A DNA stretch of 14,119 nt from JAAERC01 sp965602655 (GTDB lineage: Bacteria; Zixibacteria; MSB-5A5; GN15; PGXB01), in NCBI GenBank assembly GCA_965602655.1, contig CBFCZE010000071.1:1-14119 (forward strand). Reading direction: 5' to 3'. The first letter of the stretch is position 1. Each line of letters starts with the position of its first letter. The notes beneath the pieces were generated by a model that was given only the letters and a program-made list of their open reading frames with translations, was not told where the DNA came from and searched no databases. Of the stretch, positions 1 through 6,295 are shown one piece after another. Made by a program: the position numbers and the translations under genes.

Positions 1-1106
1 AATGGATTGCCATCCAAGGAACCACCTTTTAAATTCATTCCGACGGTGCCATTTACAAATTCGAGACCAACAAGACCTACTCCAATATCGCTCTTAGGAC
101 TCTCGATAGATAATTTTAAATTATTAATTTCGGCACTGCCGTTATATTTTATCTTCTCTTTAGCTTGGGCGTTGTATTTCAATGCTGCCTTAAATCCTAG
201 GTCACCGGATACAGAATAGCCATCCGGTATATAATTATATTCCGGGGGCAGCCAGGCGATAACATCGGTTAAAGTCTTTTTATCATATACCACCTCAAGA
301 TTGAAATAATCCAATGTCTCGGTGTTGGGAATACCAGCCTTGATATCAAATTTCCAACCATTGATCTCGATTTCGCTGTCGGACAAAATCGCCTGCTTTT
401 TTTTAAGATCGATGCGGCTATTAAACGATGATGCAATGGTCAGGGTGGGAATACTCAGTTCACTTTCACCGGCACTATTAATTATTATTGAATCAGTTTC
501 CAACTCGCCGATGATTTGATAGACCATATTTTCCGGACTTGTCAATTTTGTTTTTAGGTTTAATCCATAAACGGTAAGACCGGTTTGGGATGAATCATCG
601 ACATAATCGATATGGCCGTTTTCTATGCTGAAATTGTCAAAAGAAATGGCGGCTATGGCCAATTCCGATTCCTGCGGAAGATCGTCTTTAATAGGAGGTG
701 GTGCCACCGAATCAATCAGGCCGAATATATAATTAATTTGTCCTTTTCTCGTTTTAAGAAGAGCTATTTTCGGTTCGATAAGTATCAACCTGTCGACCTG
801 GATATTCTTTCTCAATAACGGCCAAAGCTGCAGTTTGATATCGAGACCTTTTGCCTCCAGGAATTGGCTCCAGTCGAAGCCTTCTGGATTCGATATTTTA
901 ATCCCATTAAGCTGAACGCCCAAACCGCCCAAATATGATACTGAGATATCATCAATTGTAACTTCCCGGTGAAGCGCCGATGATATCTTCTCTAGCGCTA
1001 TCTCTTTTATTTTCTCTTTAGGCAGGAAAATAGCTACGGCCACGGCGCCGAGAATAACGACAACGATAACTGAAACTATCCCCCAGATTATTATTTTCTT
1101 AGCCAT
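1..1106 (-). CDS. AsmA-family envelope protein, N-terminal part (runs off left edge)
   Basis: This is an open frame of 368 codons from an ATG at 1106 to the left edge with no stop, so the 3' end lies outside the window. The protein begins MAKKIIIWGIVSVIVVV, a single membrane anchor at about residues 4-28. It continues in the AsmA N-terminal pattern: a basic amphipathic stretch, 'REVTIDDISVSYLGG', 'GVQLNGIKISNPEGF', then 'KLQLWPLLRKNIQVDRLIL'. The rest is the repetitive beta-strand-rich sequence typical of AsmA/TamB-clan proteins, which form long periplasmic grooves implicated in moving phospholipids between the inner and outer membranes. Orientation would be one N-terminal inner-membrane helix with a periplasmic body. 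It lies 62 bases downstream of the UPF0173 gene. No Shine-Dalgarno sequence precedes the ATG, but a -10-like TACTAT ends 7 bases upstream of it. Family assignment is good; precise role and full length are unknown. Confidence 0.82.
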   Translation of the reverse strand, partial: MAKKIIIWGIVSVIVVVILGAVAVAIFLPKEKIKEIALEKISSALHREVTIDDISVSYLGGLGVQLNGIKISNPEGFDWSQFLEAKGLDIKLQLWPLLRKNIQVDRLILIEPKIALLKTRKGQINYIFGLIDSVAPPPIKDDLPQESELAIAAISFDNFSIENGHIDYVDDSSQTGLTVYGLNLKTKLTSPENMVYQIIGELETDSIIINSAGESELSIPTLTIASSFNSRIDLKKKQAILSDSEIEINGWKFDIKAGIPNTETLDYFNLEVVYDKKTLTDVIAWLPPEYNYIPDGYSVSGDLGFKAALKYNAQAKEKIKYNGSAEINNLKLSIESPKSDIGVGLVGLEFVNGTVGMNLKGGSLDGNP

Positions 1107-1113
1107 ATTATTT

Positions 1114-1143
1114 ATAGTATCACTTTAAGTACGCCTATGTCTG
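1114..1143 (-). promoter_or_regulatory. Possible promoter of the AsmA-like gene
   Basis: On the minus strand, CAGACA (1138-1143) and TACTAT (1114-1119) are separated by 18 bases and each matches the sigma-70 consensus at four of six positions. The -10 ends 7 bases before the ATG, so transcription would begin at or next to the start codon. Both boxes are weak, and read-through from the upstream UPF0173 gene is an equally good explanation for expression. Confidence 0.3.
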
Positions 1144-1168
1144 TCCCCAAACAGGTTCAACTTCTTGG

Positions 1169-1849
1169 TCAAAATTCCAACGATTTTCCCGGCTCTATTA
1201 TTACTACATCAGTTTTTGATCCTTTTAACTTATCGGCAAATTCGGTCGGTTCCGTATCAATAAGCGGCCATGTCTTATAATGAATCGGCACCACCTTTTT
1301 TGGATTTAAAAACTCAACTGCCTTAACGGCGTCGGTGACTCCCATCGTGAAGTTATCACCGATTGGCAGGAAAGCGAGATCAATTTCATTCATATCGCCG
1401 ATTAGTTTCATGTCGTAAAACAGCCCTGTATCACCGGCATGATAGATTGTTTTGCCATCCATATAAATTAGAAATCCACATGGATTTCCGGTGTATTCCA
1501 GACCATCGCCGGCGGCCGAACCATGATGCGCAATGGTCAGCTTTACACGCCCAAACGGAAATTCATAGGCCCCGCCGATATGCATAGGATGCGCTTCGGC
1601 TCCCTGTTTTTGAATATAGATCGCCAATTCGTTTGGTGCAATAATAGTCGCATTGTTTCTTTTGGCGATATCAACTGCATCACCCAGATGATCGCCGTGG
1701 CCATGCGTCACTAAAATAAAATCAGCTTTGATATCCTCGGCCTTGGCGGCGGCCTGTGGATTTCCGGTCAGAAACGGATCGATAATAATATTCTGCTTGC
1801 CATCGGTAATTGAAACGCAACTGTGACCCTGAAATGTTGCTTTAAGCAT
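1169..1849 (-). CDS. UPF0173-family metal-dependent hydrolase (metallo-beta-lactamase fold)
   Basis: A 226-residue cytoplasmic protein matching the UPF0173 family (YtkL-like) over its full usual length. The metal site is visible: T-H-G-H-G-D-H at residues 48-54, His108/His109, Asp140 in 'HAGD' and His190 in 'PIHY', plus the early 'IDPFLTGNP' segment. The fold is the metallo-beta-lactamase sandwich, which usually binds two metal ions and hydrolyses ester or phosphodiester bonds; the natural substrate of UPF0173 proteins is not known. The frame opens with a GTG at 1861, but I prefer the ATG at 1849. A good Shine-Dalgarno (GAGG, 6-base spacer) sits before that ATG and overlaps the GTG, and family members start MK/ML right before the first strand. 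It follows mnmA by 75 bases in the same direction, so co-transcription is possible, but nothing in the sequence ties it to tRNA modification. Confidence 0.93.
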   Translation of the reverse strand: MLKATFQGHSCVSITDGKQNIIIDPFLTGNPQAAAKAEDIKADFILVTHGHGDHLGDAVDIAKRNNATIIAPNELAIYIQKQGAEAHPMHIGGAYEFPFGRVKLTIAHHGSAAGDGLEYTGNPCGFLIYMDGKTIYHAGDTGLFYDMKLIGDMNEIDLAFLPIGDNFTMGVTDAVKAVEFLNPKKVVPIHYKTWPLIDTEPTEFADKLKGSKTDVVIIEPGKSLEF

Positions 1850-1924
1850 AATTTGCCTCACTTTATTTTTATGTTACATACATTTGAAATTAAGCTGATA
1901 TTGGGTTTAATTCAACTATTTTTT

Positions 1925-3019
1925 TTAAGAGATTATACCGCCACCGAGAACAATATTTTTATCATAAAATACTGCCGATTGACCCGGGGTAATAGCACGC
2001 TGGTTTTCATCGAAAACAACATCGGCCGAAGATTTATCGGTAACAGTGATTATTGCCGATGCGGCCTTATGAAGATAGCGGATCTTGACTTTTGCTTTGA
2101 TTTTATTTGGTGGATTTTCGCAGGCTATCCAATTAATATTCTTGACAGTCATTTCATTTTTAAAAAGTGCCTTGTCATCTCCGACAATAATTCTGTTATT
2201 TTCGGCATCTATCTGTTTTACGTAAAGAGGTGTCGGATTGGAAATACCCAGACCTTTTCTCTGTCCGATTGTATAAAAAACGGTTCCCTGATGCTGTCCC
2301 AGGATTTCTCCCCGCTCATTCAGAATTTCTCCCGGCTCAAAATGTCTCCCCCTTTTTTCCTCCCATTCTTTTAAAAAGCGATGATAGTTATCATCAGCGA
2401 TGAAGCAGTTCTCTCTTGATTCGGATTTTTCGGCAGTTTTAAGATTCATCATTTGTGCGATTTCTCTGATTCTAAATTTTTCATATCTGCCCAGCGGAAG
2501 CAATGTTCTGGACAGCGCCCTTTGATCCAGCCCCCAGAGGAAATATGACTGATCACGAGAGTTGTCGATTCCTTTTTTAATAAGATAACGATTTGTCGTA
2601 TTATCATACTCGACCTGACTATAATGTCCGGTGGCGATATAATCTGATTCCAGTTCTTCGGCCTTTTTCAGGAGTGATTTCCATTTCAGCTCGGTATTAC
2701 ATATTACGCAAGGACCGGGGGTGTGTCCGGCCCTGTATTCGGAAACAAAATTCTCTATTACTACTTCCTCAAACTGTTTTGAGAAATTAAAAATATATAG
2801 CGGAATTGAATGCGCATTGCAAAGCTGGTGCAGATCATTAATCGAATCGATTGAACAACAGCGGCCGTCATTATATAGATCACCGCCGACTTCCTCATAA
2901 TCCCACAGCTTCATATGGCCGGCAATAACATCATATCCGGCTTCCTTGAGTAAAAGCAAGGCAGTCGATGAGTCAACACCTCCGGAGACAGCCACTAATA
3001 CTTTCTTCTTCTTTAACAT
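1925..3019 (-). CDS. mnmA: tRNA-specific 2-thiouridylase MnmA
   Basis: The cytoplasmic enzyme that puts sulfur on C2 of the wobble uridine (U34) in tRNAs for Lys, Glu and Gln, using ATP to adenylate the base and a protein persulfide as sulfur donor. The 364-residue length is normal. Visible hallmarks: PP-loop SGGVDS at residues 12-17, 'MKLWDYE' near 36-42, the 'TPGPCVICN' segment with the catalytic Cys107, 'ATGHYSQVEY' near 129-138, 'KSESRENCFIA' with the second catalytic Cys205, and 'GQRKGLGI' in the central domain. The ATG at 3019 is chosen because the PP-loop follows it directly; the frame stays open for 35 more codons upstream, through the terminator and into the desulfurase gene, which I regard as fortuitous. 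It lies just downstream of a cysteine desulfurase, its likely sulfur donor. Oddly, an intrinsic-terminator hairpin ends 8 bases before the start, and only GGCG serves as a weak ribosome-binding signal. Confidence 0.97.
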   Translation of the reverse strand: MLKKKKVLVAVSGGVDSSTALLLLKEAGYDVIAGHMKLWDYEEVGGDLYNDGRCCSIDSINDLHQLCNAHSIPLYIFNFSKQFEEVVIENFVSEYRAGHTPGPCVICNTELKWKSLLKKAEELESDYIATGHYSQVEYDNTTNRYLIKKGIDNSRDQSYFLWGLDQRALSRTLLPLGRYEKFRIREIAQMMNLKTAEKSESRENCFIADDNYHRFLKEWEEKRGRHFEPGEILNERGEILGQHQGTVFYTIGQRKGLGISNPTPLYVKQIDAENNRIIVGDDKALFKNEMTVKNINWIACENPPNKIKAKVKIRYLHKAASAIITVTDKSSADVVFDENQRAITPGQSAVFYDKNIVLGGGIIS

Positions 3020-3027
3020 AATGCGCC

Positions 3028-3056
3028 AAAAAAACGGGGCCGAAATCACGACCCCG
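3028..3056 (-). terminator. Intrinsic terminator or attenuator between the desulfurase and mnmA
   Basis: On the minus strand a 7-bp stem (GGGGTCG/CGGCCCC, one G-U pair, arms at 3049-3055 and 3036-3042) encloses a 6-base loop. It is followed after one base by seven T's (3028-3034). This is a canonical Rho-independent terminator placed 25 bases after the desulfurase stop codon. The T-run ends only 8 bases before the mnmA ATG, so termination would cut the transcript just ahead of mnmA. Partial read-through or regulated antitermination would be needed unless mnmA has its own promoter. Confidence 0.8.
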
Positions 3057-3080
3057 AATATTTTATATTTAGCTTTTAAC

Positions 3081-4247
3081 CTATTTCTTTGAATATAGCG
3101 GTGACATTGAACGGAGCCGCTCAATTATTTCCGGAAGAACCAAAATTGTGTATTCGATATCCTCTTTGGTCGTGAAACGGCCCATTGAAAATCGAATCGA
3201 ACCCTGAGCCAGTTCAACCGGAACCGACATGGCCGATAATACATGCGACGCCGACAGTGATCCGGATGTACATGCTGACCCGGATGCGACCGCTATTCCT
3301 TTCATATCCAGCGATAATATTATCGACTCGCCTTCGATATATTCAAATGATAAATTGACTGTCGATGATACTCTTTTATCGTTTCGCGGTCCGTTCAAAT
3401 AGACATTTGGAACCGCATTCATGACACCATCCATAAAAAACTCCGCCAAATCATTAAGTCGTTTATGTTCAGCCTCTCTCAATGATTCGGCCAATTCCAA
3501 TGCGGCGCCGAGTCCGACAATCCCCGGGACATTTTCTGTGCCCGCGCGTCTTTTTTTCTCATGATGACCACCGTGGAACAGCGGTATAATTCTTTTACCT
3601 TTTCGAATATAGATAATACCAATACCCTTTGGTCCATAGGTTTTATGTCCCGAAATGGATAGCATGTCTGCTCCAAGTTCATCAACATCAATCTTAATTT
3701 TACCAGCCGCCTGAACTGAGTCGGTGTGAAAAATAGCACCAGATTCTTTGGTTATTGCTGATAAACGGGGAATATCCTGGATGGTTCCAACCTCGTTATT
3801 GGCCTGCATTATAGATACAATTGATGTTTTGTCGGTGATTTTGTCTTTCAACTCCTCAGGGGATACAAATCCTTCCTTGTCAACTCCAAGATAGTCAACT
3901 TTGAAACCTTCTTTTTCAAGGTAATGGGCCGACTCCATAATGGCATGATGCTCTATCGATGAAACAATGACATGATTCTTTTTATCCCTATTCAAAAAGG
4001 CGGTGCCTTTTAAGGCAATATTATCCGACTCGGTCCCACCTGATGTAAAATAGATTTCCGAAGGATTGGCCGCAATAAATTTGGCTACCTTTTCGCGGGC
4101 TTCTTCAATCGCAGCCTTAGCTTCCCGACCGGAATTATGAACAGAACTGGGGTTGCCATACTTCCCTTTTAAATATGGCAGCATTACTTCCAGTACGCGC
4201 TCATCTACCGCAGTTGTGGCATTATTATCAAGATATATCTGCTTCAA
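3081..4247 (-). CDS. Cysteine desulfurase, NifS/IscS family (YrvO-like context)
   Basis: A PLP-dependent cytoplasmic enzyme of 388 residues that removes sulfur from L-cysteine, giving alanine and an enzyme-bound persulfide that is passed to acceptors. Hallmarks: 'IYLDNNATT' at 4-12, 'TSGGTESDN' at 68-76, 'EHHA' with His100, Asp176 in 'HTDSVQA', PLP-binding Lys202 in 'SISGHKTYGPKG', 'RRAGTEN' at 233-239 and the mobile-loop Cys326 in 'SGSACTSGS'. The start codon is TTG at 4247, supported by a Shine-Dalgarno (GAGG) about 8 bases upstream and by the family's conserved N-terminus; there is no suitable ATG. A strong promoter lies just upstream. No IscR, IscU or SufBCD gene is adjacent, while mnmA follows directly. 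A dedicated role in tRNA thiolation, as for Bacillus YrvO, is therefore likely, but a general role in Fe-S assembly cannot be excluded. Confidence 0.96.
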   Translation of the reverse strand: MKQIYLDNNATTAVDERVLEVMLPYLKGKYGNPSSVHNSGREAKAAIEEAREKVAKFIAANPSEIYFTSGGTESDNIALKGTAFLNRDKKNHVIVSSIEHHAIMESAHYLEKEGFKVDYLGVDKEGFVSPEELKDKITDKTSIVSIMQANNEVGTIQDIPRLSAITKESGAIFHTDSVQAAGKIKIDVDELGADMLSISGHKTYGPKGIGIIYIRKGKRIIPLFHGGHHEKKRRAGTENVPGIVGLGAALELAESLREAEHKRLNDLAEFFMDGVMNAVPNVYLNGPRNDKRVSSTVNLSFEYIEGESIILSLDMKGIAVASGSACTSGSLSASHVLSAMSVPVELAQGSIRFSMGRFTTKEDIEYTILVLPEIIERLRSMSPLYSKK

Positions 4248-4288
4248 GTTTCAAACCTCATATTATATTTTACGTTGCAAAGTATCGT

Positions 4289-4316
4289 ATAATAGTCAAA
4301 TAAATATTTTTGTCAA
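4289..4316 (-). promoter_or_regulatory. Sigma-70-type promoter for the cysteine desulfurase gene
   Basis: On the minus strand a perfect TTGACA (4311-4316) and TATTAT (4289-4294, five of six matches) are separated by 16 bases. The predicted transcription start near 4282 leaves a leader of about 35 bases with a GAGG ribosome-binding site before the TTG start at 4247. It lies in the 110-base gap after tamA and shows that the desulfurase/mnmA unit is expressed independently of the tam operon. A perfect TATAAT also occurs further downstream in the leader but has no good -35 partner. Confidence 0.72.
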
Positions 4317-4357
4317 CAGGGAGTTAAATCATCCCCTTTTAAGAAATATTATACGAA

Positions 4358-6295
4358 TCAAAAGGCGTATAGGATGGTAAAATGGAATTTATCTCCAGCG
4401 GAAATATATTTGGATTCCAATCGGCGAGCATAATCAACCCTGATCGGCCCTGCCGGCGAAATAAACTGAAGACCGGCTCCATAAGAAACAGCGAGGTTGT
4501 TCCATTTTATCTCAAGGTCATTTCGAAAACCGTTGCCGACATCGGTGAAAATAGAACCCCAGAATTTTCCAATAAGCCTGAAACGAAACTCCTGATTGGC
4601 CACAATTATTATATTGGCGCCCTCGGGAACAACTCCATCCTCGGTTCTAAATCTGGGTCCAAGACTCCCTTCTGAGAAACCCCTAATAGTATTGGCCCCA
4701 CCGATATAGTAACGATCGTCAACCGGGACTGATTCCGATTTATCAAATTCGCGAACATATCCCCCTTTAAACCGAAAGGCCGATATCCAACCCGGCCAAA
4801 CCTTCTGGTATTTTGACCAGCTTGCCTCCAATAGTGTGAAAGAATCATCGCCTCCGAGAAATCCGCCAATATATTCTGCTCGAAGATTGATTAATGAACC
4901 TCGCGATGGAATAAACGGATGATTTCGAGTATCCCGGGTTAAATTCGCAAAAAGTTTTCGCCTGAAACTGATACCCTCATCCTGCTTGAGATTATCCTGG
5001 GCCTCCTGGCTAAGACCGTAGATATTGACCGATTCGTATTGAAGGCCCGTAATTAAACGGGTTCGATCATCCAGATTCCTGGTTGTTGAGACAGAAATGA
5101 ACCAGCTCTCTTTTCGATAATCCTGATCCAGAATAGGGGTTCTGACACCGGGCGATAGCTGCGCCGTCACTGCCATCGGCATTCTTATGCCAAAAAACCA
5201 TGGTTCGGTTAAACGAATGCGATACCAGTGATCCTTAAGACGCCACTCGGTAAAAACAATAAATGACGCTTTGGCCGTTAATTCCAATCGGCGGGATCGA
5301 AACAAGTTTCGCTTCCCCCATGAACCGGAAAGGGTCCAGGTTAAATCCTTCAAAGAATCCTGCGCCGCACCGGTTTTTAATGACACAAAGTGCGTTTTTT
5401 TCTCCCGAAGACTAAGAACGAAATCGGGTTTAAGACGGTTAACCAAGTCGGATGTATCAGCTGAGGCACTGGAAAGATAAAGAGTGAGATAGTAGCCGGT
5501 TTCAAGAAGATGTTTTTGCGTATTGATGATATCTTTTCGGCGATATATATCCCCCGGATTAAAACTGATTTCTCTTTTTACCAGCATCTTATCAAATTTT
5601 TCAGCGCCGTCTATTATAACATTGCCAAAATGCACAAGCGAATCTGATTGGACATTAAATCTTATATCAGATGTATTCAGATCAAGCAGAGTATCTATTG
5701 AATAATCAACAGTGGCATAAGGATAACCCTCATTGGCCAGAACAGATTTCATATCATAGGCGGTCTGTTTTAACTGAAACGGATCAACCGGCTTACCTTT
5801 TTTATAATTGTCCGCAAAACCGTGTAATCGGTTCCTGAATTTAATATCGTATTTACCTTCGACCTGAATATTATCATAGACAAATTGCCGGCCCTCATGT
5901 ATGGAAATTCTTACCAAAACATTTGAGTCGGGCAGAATAGGCTCAAATGTTTCAACGACATTTGCACCCAAAAAACCATGAGAAAGGTACAAATATTTTA
6001 TTTCTGATGTGTCCCTGCGAACCGTTTCCCTTTGGACTCTTCGTCGGCGATCTTTTTTAATTGCCCGAAACAGATCGGTTACTCTTGAAAAAAGAACGGA
6101 TTTTACTTTTGAAGGTTTAAATACCGTATCAGATGGAATATCTGGATAATCTATATGAATTGAGTCGATTACCGGTTTTTCTTTTCTGAGCCAGCGATTA
6201 ATATCTTTGTCTTGAGAATATTGGGCAAAAGAAAAAGAAAAAGGGAGTAATACCAAGACTGTTATGAATAAAAAATATAGCCGAATTCTACACAT
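4358..6295 (-). CDS. tamA: TamA-like outer-membrane assembly factor (Omp85 family)
   Basis: A 645-residue outer-membrane beta-barrel protein. A signal peptide covers residues 1-24 (hydrophobic core, cleavage likely after FSFA). POTRA-like periplasmic repeats occupy about 100-300 (for example 'VYDNIQVEGKYD' near 139-150 and 'HFGNVIIDGAEKF' near 222-234), and the barrel follows. Typical Omp85 barrel signatures are present: 'YIGGANTIRGF' with the L6 IRGF motif at 537-540, 'GPIRVDYARRL' near 616-626 and a C-terminal phenylalanine. Family members insert barrel proteins into the outer membrane or act with TamB. Its ATG overlaps the tamB stop codon (TAATG) and has GGGAG five bases upstream, so the two are translationally coupled, supporting TamA over BamA. 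Odd: a very basic cluster at 79-94, and gene order opposite to E. coli, where tamA precedes tamB. BamA or another Omp85 paralogue is the alternative. Confidence 0.86.
   Translation of the reverse strand: MCRIRLYFLFITVLVLLPFSFSFAQYSQDKDINRWLRKEKPVIDSIHIDYPDIPSDTVFKPSKVKSVLFSRVTDLFRAIKKDRRRRVQRETVRRDTSEIKYLYLSHGFLGANVVETFEPILPDSNVLVRISIHEGRQFVYDNIQVEGKYDIKFRNRLHGFADNYKKGKPVDPFQLKQTAYDMKSVLANEGYPYATVDYSIDTLLDLNTSDIRFNVQSDSLVHFGNVIIDGAEKFDKMLVKREISFNPGDIYRRKDIINTQKHLLETGYYLTLYLSSASADTSDLVNRLKPDFVLSLREKKTHFVSLKTGAAQDSLKDLTWTLSGSWGKRNLFRSRRLELTAKASFIVFTEWRLKDHWYRIRLTEPWFFGIRMPMAVTAQLSPGVRTPILDQDYRKESWFISVSTTRNLDDRTRLITGLQYESVNIYGLSQEAQDNLKQDEGISFRRKLFANLTRDTRNHPFIPSRGSLINLRAEYIGGFLGGDDSFTLLEASWSKYQKVWPGWISAFRFKGGYVREFDKSESVPVDDRYYIGGANTIRGFSEGSLGPRFRTEDGVVPEGANIIIVANQEFRFRLIGKFWGSIFTDVGNGFRNDLEIKWNNLAVSYGAGLQFISPAGPIRVDYARRLESKYISAGDKFHFTILYAF

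Noticed and set aside
7..818. Three plus-strand open frames at the left edge.
   Set aside because: They are antisense to the continuous minus-strand AsmA-like frame, which has an anchor helix and family patterns, so the plus-strand frames are fortuitous.
1850..1924. Possible promoter between mnmA and the UPF0173 gene.
   Set aside because: AT-rich, with TTGAAT and several weak -10-like strings, but no pair of boxes at proper spacing good enough to report.
1823..2374. A 183-codon open frame on the plus strand opposite mnmA.
   Set aside because: It lies antisense to the 3' half of mnmA, has low-complexity hydrophobic sequence with no recognisable domain and no ribosome-binding site; it is a shadow of a well-identified gene.
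3020..3124. Upstream extension of mnmA by 35 codons, overlapping the desulfurase gene.
   Set aside because: The extension reads through the terminator hairpin, opens with TTG, and the MnmA PP-loop must lie close to the N-terminus, as it does from the ATG at 3019.
3994..4011. AAAAGGC/GCCTTTT inverted repeat with a T-run on the minus strand, resembling a terminator.
   Set aside because: It lies within conserved desulfurase coding sequence, has only three G-C pairs and a 3-base loop, and a terminator there would abolish expression of the gene.
4248..4357. Possible terminator after tamA.
   Set aside because: Only a 3-bp GGG/CCC pairing was found in the gap, too weak to call; the gap is better explained by the desulfurase promoter.
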